Source: Lindgomyces ingoldianus (Eukaryota > Ascomycota > Dothideomycetes > Pleosporales > Lindgomycetaceae). Taken from it: a stretch of 63,308 bases of DNA. How positions within the stretch are numbered: the first letter of the stretch is position 1; every line of letters begins with the position of its first letter. This document shows positions 23,113-35,100 of this stretch, piece by piece. The stretch covers positions 589,382-652,689 of the forward strand of contig NW_022985189.1 of assembly GCF_010093535.1 (NCBI RefSeq), in the 5' to 3' direction. The position numbers and the translations under genes were made by a program. The notes beneath the pieces were generated by a model. The model did not search any database, was not told where the DNA came from, and worked only from the letters and a program-made list of their open reading frames with translations.

Positions 23113-24314
23113 AAAAGCATATAAATAGTTTACTAAATTTTATAGTTAAAGTGTTTAAAAAAGTTTTAAAAAAGTAGTAATAATTACACATAAGCTAGTA
23201 TTAGTGTAATAAAAAATCACTAAGCTTTAAGTAGCTAATAAAGCTACTATGTAATATAAATTATATAAAAAAAAGTAAATTAAAGTAAAAAAAACTTAAT
23301 AATTTAAAAAAGCTTATACTTACTAGCTTTAAAGAAGTTTAGAGCACACAGTAATAAAAAGAAGGCAAAGAAGTAGGTATAAGCTAAAGTAGGTAAGCTA
23401 TTCTAAAGGCGCTATAAATAGTGTAATTAGACTAGGCATAACACGCAAATGTGTAAGTAAGAAGTAAAAGTAGTATATAAATAATATTCTAGGCTATACT
23501 GTACTATATAGTGCCAGAGCAGGTTATTATAGGCTATAATAGAGTTTGTTAGGGTAGGGTCTTAGCAAAAGTAAGCGACTTAGGTGTGTAAGCAACTTGC
23601 CTGTGAAGTACGTTAGCATTTATAGCTAATATAGCTAATTTTTTGCACACTAAGCATAATCTAGGCTATATTAGTATAAACTAGCCTAGTATATTTATAA
23701 AGCATTATTTAAAGCTTAAAGTAAAGTTTTAACTGTAAGTATAGTTAATAAATATTTAGCTTATAATAAAGCTTATTTTACTAAAGTTATACATGTTATT
23801 ATTTTAGATACTATACTTAGCTTTAATATTCTTTATAAGGCTAAACCTACTTTAAATTACTTTAAAACTCTTATAAAAAGCTTTTTTATAGTTATACTAC
23901 ACTTAAATATTACTTTAAGCTTTAGATAACACTTTCTAAACATACTAAGCTAGTTTATGCTAACATAGCCTAGATTATGCTTAGCGTGTAAAGAATTAGC
24001 TATATTAGCTATAAATATTATTTAAAAGAAAAATCCTTACGCATATAGCTTAAGTATAGTTTTAATAATTACCTACTTTTTAGTATTACCTAGCTTTTAT
24101 AAGTTAGCTATAGAATTAGCTTATAAAAGTTATCTAGTGCTAAAGTTATTTATTATCTTTTAAAAGACTTTGTATATAGCTATAGCATGTTTTTTTAAAA
24201 GTTTTATATTTTATTTAGAAGCTTAAAGTATAAGCTAAATCTAACATTCTTTTAGCATATCTAAGTAGTGTTATTAGGAATGCATTAGTGTAGAAAAAGT
24301 AGTTTAGTAAGGTC

Positions 24315-24603
24315 TGTAACGGCGCAGGCAAGACAATGGGTCCGAATGCGGTATGAATCCACTCAGAGGCATATGGGAGTACGTGGGGACTCAGAGACCT
24401 GGGAATACCAATGACACCTATAGGCCTTGTACGTAGGATATCAGAAAACTACCGAGCTAGCTACAGGGGCAAGGTGCGACTAAATACATGAGGGAATAGG
24501 GGTAACAGCAGGGGTCGGGGCTAGGTCGAGGTCGGGGCCGATACGAGGGCCTTCCGGAGGTTCCGGGCGACTCGAGATGGAACGATTCATGAGGATCGTT
24601 ACA
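24315..24603 (-). mobile_element. Solo LTR, Gypsy2 family, little mutated, in FB2
   Basis: 289 bases, TGTAACGGCG to ATCGTTACA. Unlike the other solo copies it is not flanked by a simple 5-bp duplication: a direct repeat of about 24 bases (AGAAAAAGTAGTTTAG... onward) lies on each side. Low RIP load suggests recent insertion. Confidence 0.8.
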
Positions 24604-24683
24604 GAAAAAGTAGTTTAGTAAGGTCTTAGTAAAAGTAAGTAACTTAGATGTGTAAGCAACTTGCCTGTAAAGTACGTTATTAA

Positions 24684-24853
24684 TTAACTATAACACTAAA
24701 AGCTAAGCCTAAACATAGGCTTTTTATAGAAATAAAAATCTTTTAATCTAGGTAGTAATTAGCTAAGCAACCTCTTTTCTAAATAGGTTAACTATACCCC
24801 TGCAAAGCTTAGATTGTTAAGTGGCTAATGGCTTTTAGTTGTCGACTGTACAT
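24684..24853. repeat. Unclassified 170-base repeat, partner at 51362-51543
   Basis: Shares long runs with 51362-51543, for example TTAACTATAACACTA, AAAAATCTTTTAAT, ATACCCCTGCAAAGC and CGACTGTACAT. In both places it lies immediately beyond a foldback element (FB2 and FB4). No coding sequence. Identity unknown. Confidence 0.6.
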
Positions 24854-25047
24854 CGATCGGTCATCTAACTAGCCTTCTGCCTACAATGCAGGTCTGTTCT
24901 AATTTTACGTTTTCTTACAGAACGCTTTAAAAAAGATAGTAGTGTATCTTCTTAGTCTAAGACTAAAGCTAAAATTAGACAACCTTGCTAGTTGAAAGAA
25001 CCTAGTCCTGTTGCTTTATAGTCGGAACTATAGTATTTCCCTACCCT

Positions 25048-25908
25048 CTACTTGCAAATGAAATAGTTCTCCTGCAAGGCATCATGCAGCCGGGCAAAGA
25101 CTCCATTGTGCCACGCCCTGAAATCCTGCCACTCCTCCTCAGGCATGGTGGAGAAGAGCATGTTCAGCCACCCGCCTACGATCAGGTCGGCGTAAGTAGC
25201 TTGTTTACCCTCAAGGTACGGACCGGATTCGTTGACCGTAAACAGCCGGGCCAATGACGTCAACGCCACCTTGAACGCCGCCTTGAGCTGCTCTCTTGCC
25301 TCGCCCTGAACGGAGATATCATCCCAGGAGGTCAGATGTGCGCGCTTGACGAAGAGGGCCCTTGCAGCCTCAGCCGTGTTGGGGTTGAAGGGGAGGTACT
25401 GGGCGACAAGCACCACATAGGCGGAGAAAGTGGCGTCGACGTGCATGTTGAACCTTGCGTAGGCTTCATTTTTGGACCCCTGGTTGGAAGTCAGGGGCGC
25501 GAAGAATGCCGTGTCCTTGTTCGGGCTCTCGTAATTGAGTGTGGTGTTGGTAGAGCCCAGAGGGAAAAGGCAGCCGCCTAAGTCCGGGAACATGTCCTCG
25601 AGATAGTTGGCGATGTCGAACGAGTCGCCAACAACCCTGCCCGAGACCGAGTCCCGCAGCATGGGAAGCGTGTAGTAGTCTGAGCCATCGTCAAACTTAC
25701 GGGTGGCCGGGCAATTGAGCTCCTTGCGAACGCCAGAGATGTCAAGGATGTCAACCCAGGTCGTCTTAAAGGGTACACATTTGAAGCTGAGCGCGAGACG
25801 GGCCTTGGAGGGATTTGGCGCATAGGAGCGGGGTGCTATGGGTGAAGAGATATCATAGAGGATGAGGGGGTTGGAGTCTGTCATTTTAGAGGTTGCGGCA
25901 GCGGCCAT
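25048..25908 (-). CDS. Glutathione S-transferase-like protein
   Basis: Intact single-exon frame of 286 residues from the preferred ATG at 25908, which has a purine at -3 and G at +4. The same frame is open to an ATG at 26001 (317 aa), but the extra 31 residues are basic and unlike a GST start; a third ATG is at 25884. The N-terminal thioredoxin-like half reads LILYDISS..SKARLALSF, then VVGDSFDIANYLEDMFP, the usual substrate-binding turn (here GDS) and following helix. The C-terminal half is helical (NEAYARFNMHVDA, YLEGKQATYADLIVGGWL), as in fungal GSTs of the URE2/LigE-like groups. Role by family: conjugation of glutathione to electrophiles or a step in secondary metabolism, probably cytosolic. 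No RIP stops are visible. It stands alone between two mutated transposon blocks, so no pathway can be inferred from neighbours. Confidence 0.85.
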   Translation of the reverse strand: MAAAATSKMTDSNPLILYDISSPIAPRSYAPNPSKARLALSFKCVPFKTTWVDILDISGVRKELNCPATRKFDDGSDYYTLPMLRDSVSGRVVGDSFDIANYLEDMFPDLGGCLFPLGSTNTTLNYESPNKDTAFFAPLTSNQGSKNEAYARFNMHVDATFSAYVVLVAQYLPFNPNTAEAARALFVKRAHLTSWDDISVQGEAREQLKAAFKVALTSLARLFTVNESGPYLEGKQATYADLIVGGWLNMLFSTMPEEEWQDFRAWHNGVFARLHDALQENYFICK

Positions 25909-26903
25909 TTCGGTGTGGTCTTGGAGTGGGCGAGACAAAGAATTTTTTGGTTTTTTTATTGGCCGCAAGTGCGGCACCAGCCTTCTGCGCACATTCGGCA
26001 CCAGTCGACATAAGCATTATAGCTATGTCTGCGACTTTCTTGTCCACCACCTAAACTTTTCTTGCGTTTCATCTTTTTATTCTTTTTTTATTTAGACCTG
26101 GCGATCTTTATTTTTACAGAAAGAACAATGCTTGTTACATAAATGTACTATCCATTTCGCGTAACGTGTTTCATAAGCGAGCGGACCACCCAAGTGAGCA
26201 GACTAGCAAAGCCTACTAAAACGCCTGCGCAGTGACATGGTGCAACACTACAATATTGTTTTGTACTATTTATAATAGTATACTATTCTTTAAATATATA
26301 ACTACTATCGAAATAATCTATTTTTATTATGTAAGCAATGTATTTTACAAGCAAGTAGTTTATATATGTAAGTAGTCTACGCTAACTAAATCTTAGCACA
26401 TTATACTTTAATTAATAATGTATCTACTAATTAACTTTTAATATACTAATAAAAAAAGTAAAATACTTTTAGCTTTTTAAGCATCTTAAAAAAGCTAAAT
26501 TTCAAGTATTTAAAACTACCTTACTTTAAAATATAATAGTAGACTTTTATAACAAACCTATATAATGTATTTTATAAGTAAGCAGTCTACAGAGGTAAAC
26601 AGTCTATTCTAATAACATTTTTATACTTGAATTACATTTTACTCTACAACGCCTATATTAATTAATTTAATATTAAAAAACAATTTATAATATCTACTTT
26701 ATACATAGTACAAGTTTTAACTTAGTAACTTTACTAGTAGTAGTAGCTACAGCATTATTAGTTTTATAGTATAGTAGCTAATTCTACGCTATTCTAGCTT
26801 ATTTTATTTATATTTTACTTATTTTTTACTAGTTAACTTAAATCTACTTTATTTATAAATATAAACGTTTTTTATTTTAAATCTAATGTTTTATTACGCT
26901 TTA
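25909..26903. repeat. Upstream of the GST gene; short TIR-like repeat fragments
   Basis: Bases 25909-26150 form the likely GST promoter (not RIP-mutated). From 26160 on there are three fragments of one terminal sequence type: GTAACGTGTTTCATAAGCGAG at 26160, AATGTATTTTACAAGCAAG near 26337 and AATGTATTTTATAAGTAAG near 26568. Each is followed by CAGTCTAC-like sequence. They resemble the ends of a MITE also found at 54760 and 54890. No gene seen. Confidence 0.5.
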
Positions 26904-27000
26904 ACGTACACTACAGGCGAGTTGCTTACACACCTAAGTTACTTACTTTTACTAAGACTCTACTAAACTACTCTTTCTATACTAATACATTTCTAAAAAC

Positions 27001-28719
27001 TGTTACAATCTCTGCTTCAAGGCATAGTTACCTAAAGTACGCTAGGCTAGGGAAGAAAATAGAGGAGTCCGGATGAGGAGAGACTAAGCTATCGACGGAT
27101 GTACGGTCCGCGTAGCTTTCGTTCTAGGGTAGGAGTAGGCTAACTGTAGTTTGCCCTTTAACAGCAGTATAAAGTGCTTAGGTTAAACAGTTCTTAGTAG
27201 AACAAAATAAAGGTATATATAGTGTAAAATATATAACGTACTTCACAGGCAAGTTGCTTACACACCTAAGTTGCTTACTTTTGCTAAGACCCTACTAAAC
27301 TACTCTTCCTACACTAATACATTCCCTACAACACTACTTAGACACGCTAAAAGAATGTTAGATACAGCTTACACTCTAAGCTTTTAAATAAAACATAAAA
27401 CTCTTAAAAAAATGTACTATAGCTATATATAAAGTTTTATAAAAAATAATAAATAACTATAGCGCTAGATAACCTTTACAAGCTAATTCTACAGCTAAAT
27501 TATAGAAGCTAGGTAATAAAAAGAAGTAGGTAATTATTAAAACTATACTTAAGCTATATGCGCAAGGAATTTCCTCTTAAATAGCATTTATAGCTAATAT
27601 AGCTAATTCTTTGCGCGCTAAGTATAATCTAGGCTATGTTTACATAAACTAGCCTAGTATATTTATAAAGTGTTATTTAGAGCTTAAAGTAACATTTAAG
27701 CGTAAGTATAACTATAAGAGAGCTTTTTATAAGAGTTCTAGAGTAATTTAGAGCAGGTTTAGCCTTATAGAGAATATTAAAGCTAAGTATAGCATCTAGA
27801 ATAATAACATGTACAACTTTAGCAAAACAGAGTTTATAATTAGCTAAATATCTCTTAACTATACTTGCGCTTAAAACTTTACTTTAAGCTTTAAATAATG
27901 CTTTATAAATGTACTAGGCTAGTTTATGTAAACATAGCCTAGATTACGCTTAGCGCACAAAGAATTAGCTATATTAGCTATAAATGCTATTTAAGGGGAA
28001 ATTTCTTACGCATATAGCTTAAGTATAGTCTTAATAATTACCTACTTTTTTTTATTACCTAGCCTTTATAATTTAGCTATAGAATTAGCTTATAAAGGTT
28101 GTTTAGTGCTATAGTTATTTATTATTTTTTATAAGACTTTACACATAGCTATAGCACATTTTTTTAAGAGTTTTATGTCTTATTTAAAAGCTTAGAGTGT
28201 AAGCTATATCTAACATTCTTTTAGCGCGTCTAAGTAGTGTTGTAGGGAATGCATTAGTGTAGAAAGGGTGGTTTAGTAGGGTCTTAGTAAAAGTAAGTGA
28301 CTTAGGTGTGTAAGCAACTTGCCTGTAAAGTACATTAATTAGTATTACTCTTATTATAAAGTAGTAATGCTACTTAGTCTATATAGTAATAAACTAAGAT
28401 AAACTAAGCTTTAATTATAACCTTTTTAATAATAGTTAAGGTTTAAACTATATACATAAAGTTCTTAGTAGTTAAGTGTTGTTAAGCGCAATGCGCGTTT
28501 ACCTATCCTACAGCGCGTATTAGCGCTTGTTGCGCTTAAACGTCCTTTTTTATTAGACACTACACTTAGCTGTGCACTAGTCTAATAAGTCTATCTATTT
28601 GTTGTCTGTTAAGTTATATAACTTAGTAGGTAAAGTAATAAGAGAACTCTAGCCTTATTTATTTAAAACAGTAGAGCACTTATAGTTAGTAGCTTATAGT
28701 CTAATTATAAATTATAACA
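27001..28719 (-). repeat. Left LTR of Gypsy3, split by FB3
   Basis: Starts TGTTACAATC, ends TTATAACA. Removing FB3 (27236-28335) and one TA leaves about 617 bases that align with the right LTR. Confidence 0.85.
27236..28335. mobile_element. Foldback element FB3, intact palindromic copy (1,100 bp)
   Basis: Inserted at TA (27234-27235 and 28336-28337); the empty site is preserved in the right Gypsy3 LTR. The left arm runs from ACGTACTTCACAGG through ACACTACTTAGACACGC and CTCTAAGCTTTTAAATA. The right arm repeats the same stretches in inverted order close to its end (TATTTAAAAGCTTAGAG, GCGCGTCTAAGTAGTGT). Similarity of the arms continues to near the middle, so most of the element is one inverted repeat. 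No open frame. Confidence 0.88.
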
Positions 28720-29864
28720 TGTAGGCTCTTTTTTTTATTAGCGTTCTTACTGTTTTACTTACACTTTTATAAGTATTAAAGTTTTCTTTTATCTAGTGTG
28801 TGCCCTTCTATAAATGCTTTATAGATATCTATTTTTATTAACCATGCTTTATTAGCTCTTTTATTAGTCTATCTATGTTTATTATTTACACGCTATAGCT
28901 TATCTTAATCCTCTTTACTATATAAAAATGCAACTATGTAGTCTTTGCTATTCTACTAAGTTCTTTTATGTTTGAAATTTGTTATTAGACAAGTGTGTAG
29001 AGTGTGTTTAAAAGAGAAGTTATTATAACACCTTTATTTCTAACACAGCTTAAGATTATTTAAAGAAGAAATAAAAGTAGCTTCTTTTAGAAATAAAAGA
29101 TGCTTGCGCTTAATAAAAGCAAAAAAAAAGTTTAGTAAAGGCTTATAGTTCTTTTTCTTTTTAACTTATTTTACGGGGTTAGCGGCCCTTTATATTATAG
29201 CTATCTAATGCAGCAGCAGTTTCTTCTGCTAATAATAGTGTTTTCTAGTCTAGAGAACTTTCTCTAGGCTAGTTCTAGCTAGAAGAGACGCTTAATAATC
29301 TTAGAAAAGTTAAGAAGTGTTTATTAAGTTCTTAATTAGTTTCTACATGTTTTTACTAGTAAGCTATTCTTTTTACTTTACTAAAAACTTTTTTCTTTTT
29401 TAGGTGTTAGCTATTTATTTAACTTTATATTTTACTTTAATATCTCTTTATTTTATTAAGAAAAGGGGTATCTTTTTAAGCGCTTTTTTAAGCTTTAAAA
29501 TATAAAACTAAGAGTGTATACGCATTTCTTTTAGTAGCTTAAGTTTATAATTATCCTTTTATGCCTATAGTACCTTGTATAGGCTAATATGTTTCGCTAT
29601 AAGTTTTTAAGATAGTCTAAAAGTATAGAGGTTTTAAGTTTTAAAGTATATATAATTTCTAAGTTGAATTATAAAGGCTCTTTTTTAAGTTTTATTTATA
29701 TTCTGTTTTATTTTCTCTTAACTAGCCTTAGCTTTAATTGCTAATTTTTAATGCAGTTTTAATAGTTAAGATAGATAGTTAGCAGTTTCTAGTAAGTTCA
29801 TAGGTTACATGCCGTAAAGCGTAAAGCAGGGATAATAGCTAAAGTTAGTCTTATATAGTGTTTC

Positions 29865-30086
29865 TGTCGGTTGACCTAGGTTCGATCGAACGAACGTACG
29901 CCCAAGGGGCGTACCAAGAGGTGAGCAGGCAAAGATCTTCTTGTTATTGACTACTGCCCTCTCTCTTCGTACGAAGAAAGAGGGCTCTTAAGTACACATA
30001 GCCCCTAACGCACAGGCCAGATAGCCAACGTTTCAGGCAACCTAATTCAGCCGTACACGTGTACGGACACAGCTTACGTACGGACA
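29865..30086. mobile_element. Solo LTR of 222 bases, unmutated, distinct family
   Basis: TGTCGGTTGACC to GTACGGACA, with target duplication GTTTC at 29860-29864 and 30087-30091. Balanced composition in an AT-rich block, so a recent insertion. No other copy in this window. Confidence 0.8.
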
Positions 30087-31851
30087 GTTTCCTTTGTTAT
30101 AGTAGATTCTACTATGTTAATAGCTAGCTAAGCTATAAAAAGCTATTCTACCTAATTTATCTAGTTATAAAATATATAGTTCTTTAGATATTTTTCTATC
30201 TTAGTATTTAGCCTCTCTGTTTAACTATTTATAGGTAATACACTATAGATAACCTATGTTGTATTCCTAAGTGTCTTATTATAGCTTTCTAGAATTTACT
30301 TATAAATAGCTTTTCTCTATTAGAGATAATAACCTATAAGCATTTATAAACTAAAAATATGTTTTATTTTAGCTTATACATAAATTCTTTAGCTGTAATG
30401 CTTTTTTTAGTAAGCTATGTATGTAAAAACTTTATTATCTTGTCTAAAGTAACTGCTATTCTATTACAGAGTCTCTCTGTTCCTAGTTTGCATAATAGAG
30501 GTAGTTTAGTAATAAAGTTTATTATTATTATAGTCTAAGGTTGTTCTAGGGCTTTAATTAACTATAGGTAACTATATGTTTTATGTCTTCTAGAGTTATT
30601 TTTATTATAGATGTTACATTCCTAGAGAATTTCTATGCATAGTTATTTTAACTAAGGCATGTTTTAGGAAATTATAGCTTTAATTTTTTTTCTAAAGTAT
30701 TCTAATTCTAGAGTGTCTAAACATAGAGGCTTTATAGTATTCTCTAATAAGGTTTTTCTATCCTTATTCTACTATTATAAGGGTTGCAATTAACTCTTCT
30801 AGGACTAGCCTATTATAGACTAGTCCTTTATCTGTTTTTTTAAATAATGTAAATTTCTTAGTATCTTCTTTATTTTCTTTAAAATAGTCTAAGCGTTAGC
30901 TTAAAGCATTTACTTACTAATTATTTATTTCTATAACATGTTTTATTACAAGATTAAACTAGGCTAGTTTTATAGCTTATTATATTTGCATTAGCAACAG
31001 TTTTTTTATTGTTAAGAAAGTAACTAGATTAGTGTAATCTATGTAGATAATAAAGCATTATTCTGTTCGTTATAGTGTAGTTTTCTATGCTCTTAGCATG
31101 TTTACTATAGCTTTAAGTTCTTTATTAGAAATACTATAGTTTTGTTCTAACAAGGAGAATTTTACTAAGTAGTAGGCTACTAGATGCTATCGTTTGTTTT
31201 TCCGCTTTTAGAGAAACACTGCTCCTTTAGCTCTTAGTAATGCATCTATGTGTAGCTTAGTTTTAAGGCACAGGTTGTACATTTATACTACTAGTTTACT
31301 AGTTATAATCTCTTTAAGTTTCTAAAAGGCTTTATCTATCTAAGAGGTCTAGATAAAGCTGCCTTTATACCTTACCTTTTCTATTATAGTGTTAGTAAGT
31401 AGAAGTGTAATCCTTAAATAGTCTTTTATTATTTATTATATGTATCCTATTAGACTTAGAAATCCTCTAATTTCTTTTATACTTATAAGTACTAGCTTCT
31501 TTTTTACTTTCTTAACTTTTATAAAGTTTATTTTTACTTCTTTCTTATTAATAATAAATCTAAGGTACTTTATTTTTTATATGTTAAATTTGCATTTTAA
31601 GAGTTATAAGTAGAGTTTGTATTTTCATAGCTAGTTTAATACTAGTTTTACCTTTGCTACATAATCTAGCTTATTATGCTTAGTGTAGATAAAAATGTTG
31701 TCTAGGTATACTAACATAAAAATGTCTAAGTATAGGTTAAGCGCTATGTTAATAACTCTTTAGAATGTAGCTAAGGCATTAGTAAAACTAAACAGCATAA
31801 TAAGTAGCTTATATAAGGCGCTAGAAGTTTAGAAAGCTGTTATCTATTTAT

Positions 31852-32142
31852 TGTAACGATTCTACGAATCGTTTCATCTCGGGTCACTCAGATCCTATCT
31901 GAAGGGTCCCTGTATTGGCCCCGACTATGACTTGACCTAGTCCCCCGCAGTTACCCCTATTCTCTTATATATTTAGTCGCACCTCGCCCCTGTAGCTAGC
32001 TTAGTAGTTTTCTAATATCCTTTTATACAAGGCCTATAGGTATTAATAGCATTTCTAGGTTTAGAGTCCCCACGCACTCTTATATGCCTCTAAGTGGATT
32101 CCTACTGCATTTAGACCTATTATCTTGCCTGCGCTGTTACAT
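31852..32142 (+). repeat. 5' LTR of Gypsy2
   Basis: 291 bases, TGTAACGATTC to GCTGTTACA, in the sense of the element. The other solo LTRs of this family at 6041, 14108, 24315 and 50864 are in the opposite orientation. Confidence 0.88.
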
Positions 32143-35100
32143 TATATTAAAAAACTTACTTTTACTAGTAACAGCCTTATTAATAATATTATATTAATTA
32201 TTTATTTAACTATGTCTAACTTTAAGAAGTGTTTAATTTAGTTTAAGTTACTATTTTTACATACAATTACATTAAATTATTTAGTTATTATAGATAAGAT
32301 CTTAGAGACCTTTTACTAACTAAAGCCTTTAGGTTTAGAACTTCCTATCTCTTATAATTAAAATTACTTTTAAAAAAGTTATAAAGAGTGCGCTAAAGTA
32401 GAAACCTAGAGACTACTAATAACTTATTAAGATTAGAGATAACTACTAATGCCTAACCTTTAACTACTCTTAGACTTTAGTATAAAGCTTACAACACGCT
32501 CTAGCTATAGCTAAAGTAAGATGCCTACTACTAAAGCTAAATAACTACTAACTTTAACAGCTAACCTTTTTTTTATAGAACTTAAAGCTAAAAACCTACT
32601 AAATTTAGAGTTAAACTCTAGTAATATAGCCCTTAAAGACTAAGTTACTTAATTAAGAGTATAAATTAAATAGCTAACTAAATTAAAAACTGTTAGTTCT
32701 AATTAACTCTTACTAACTACTAAATTACTTTTAATAATGCCTTAAATTACTTTTACTATACTAATAGTAAGAGACTTTTTAAGCTCTTTTAAGCTCTTTT
32801 AAAGCTACTTTACTAAACACACACCTAAGATTAAGAACCTTATAAATAGTAAAAAACCTATGTTTAAATAATAGTAAGCCTTTATTATAGATAGACTTAA
32901 CATTAATTTAGATTACTATTAAAGTAAGTGTGCACACATAGTGTTAGTATAGAGACACACTGCTAGTATTGCAAAGGAATACCTAGAGCCTAGATACCTA
33001 GCTAAATTAAACAACTTTTAGTTTAAAAACATAAAAAAAATAATTAAGCTTTTATAAACTTACTTTATTACTAGTAATAAAAAGACAGAGGCGCAATAGG
33101 CGTTTTAAACTCTAAAAATAAGTAAAAAAGAAGCATTTTTTACTTTTAAAGCTTACTTTATTAGTGCTGCTGTTAAAGGGTTTATATTAAAGTTAAAATA
33201 GTTCTTTTACTTATAAAAGAAAATACTGCCTAGCTTAAAAGTACTAAACTTAGGTTTTAAACACACTTAGAAAAGCTTTTTTAAATTAATAGTAGCCTAT
33301 CTAATAGCTTATAACATAGAAAAAAGGAACACTTTTACTATTTTAAAGTAAACTGTTAACTACACCTAACATTCTAATATTAGACTTATTATAAATTAAT
33401 CTTAGAAAGTTTCTAGTAATACATTTAAGGCAGTATACTATTCTAGTGCACTCTAATCTGCACCTATGTTAGTATCCTAATCCACCCTGGCTACCTACTA
33501 ACAACCTAGCTAGACACCTGCCTTTAAAAGACAAACAACTTCTAGCAACTATTATAATTATAGTAAACTAAAACATTTTACTAGTAATTATCTTATCTCT
33601 AAAGTATAAAAAATTAAGGTAGAGTAATAAAAATCTAAGGAAAAGTTTATAAATGTAAATAATTATAACTTAGACTTTTTTTAGATAGAAAATAAAAATA
33701 CTTAAAAAAACTTTTTATTTTAAGCTTAAATAAGTATAACCTAGCAAATATTAACTTATTACACTTATTTAAAGGAAAACATTTTTAAGTCTTTACTATT
33801 TTATGTTTAAAAGGCATTAAAGTCTAATTAAATCCCTTAGTTAATACTAGCGCACATAGTTTTTTATTTATTAACTTAATAACTACTAAGTTTTTTTTCT
33901 AATACCTTTATGTCCCTATCTAATGTTTACCTTTTAAAGTTATAGTTAAGAGCTTTTAAGACTAAATCTAAGTTCCTATCTACTAGTATATCTACCTGCA
34001 CATGTAAATTAATAGTAGAAGCATTTAAAACTGCCCTTTTATAATTATAGACCTTAGCTTACAGGATTATATTATTAGTATTAAATAGCTATGTTGTTTT
34101 AAACTCTATTTAGATATAAAAAAAAATTAGATTTTATAGCTTAATAAGTATCCTACTACTTATAAACTTTTACTGCCTTTGCTTATACAATTAAACTAGC
34201 CTACATGTAATAAAGAAGTAGAGTTAGATATTAGACAACACAACGCACTATAGAAAAAAGACTACATTTAGTAGTTATGCAGCCTAATAATTAACTGCAT
34301 TAAGAGTTTACTAAAGCTACTAAAATTATACTAGTCTTCTATTACTTATAGTCTAAAGACACTTAAATTATTAATCTACTTATTTATTAAAAAGTCTAAA
34401 ACAGGTCTAAAGAAAATCTATTTCCCTACTATTACCTTTATCTTAGTAAATGCTTTTTATTTTAATATAAAAAAAATTTTTTTTTAACTTTTATTTATAA
34501 AATTAAGTGTTTAATTAAAAACAAGTAAGCTTTACTATTAGATAATAAATATAAAACTAAAGTATTAGTAAACCTCTAATTACTATCTAAATACTGTTAG
34601 TACTAAGACATATTTAGCTACACTGCAGCCTACTAATTACTAGCACATTGCTTATACAACTATAAGATTATCCTTATAGAACCTCTTTCTAACAGTTACA
34701 GCCCTTTATACAAACAGAACATTAAGGAACTAGAGGTAATAAAGAAGTATGTTATAAATAATCTAAAATATAGCTTTATTAAGTAGAGTTAAAGCTTTTT
34801 TACATTTCTTATTTTTTATATATAGAAACTAAATAGCAACTTACATATCTATGTTAATTACTATAAACTTAATGCTATTACCTATAAGAATGTGTATCTA
34901 ATACTGTGCATAGATAAACTCTTATTAAAACCTATAAAGGCAGCTATTTTTACTAAGTTTAATATTTGCGCAGCCTTTAATAAGATTAGAATAGACCTAA
35001 GCTCTAAGAAGTGTACAACCTTTTAGACATAATATAAAACATATAAGTGTAAAGTCTTACTTTTTAGATTATGTAATAGCCTAGCAACTTACTAGCGTTA

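Larger units (their letters stand above)
15855..23613 (-). mobile_element. TIR element X, copy X2 (inverted relative to X1), split by Copia1
   Basis: Terminal ACGTACTTTACAGGCGAG at 15855 and closing GTGAAGTACGT at 23613, flanked by TA (15853-15854, 23614-23615). Pieces 15855-17221 and 23118-23613 sum to about 1.86 kb, the length of X1, and read as its reverse complement along the whole length. Confidence 0.8.
15507..24677. mobile_element. Foldback element FB2, split by X2 and a solo LTR
   Basis: Left end 15507 (TA at 15505-15506), right end 24677 (TA at 24678-24679). Pieces 15507-15854, 23616-24314 and 24604-24677 add up to about 1.1 kb once X2, the solo LTR and duplicated flanks are removed, matching FB3. 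Its two arms are mutually inverted. Confidence 0.75.

Noticed and set aside
25336..25581. Plus-strand and alternative minus-strand frames inside the GST-like gene
   Set aside because: Antisense or out-of-frame shadows of the GST frame with no family resemblance.
29875..29900. GGTTCGATC word resembling a tRNA B box
   Set aside because: No A box or acceptor stem around it; it is part of a palindrome inside the solo LTR at 29865.
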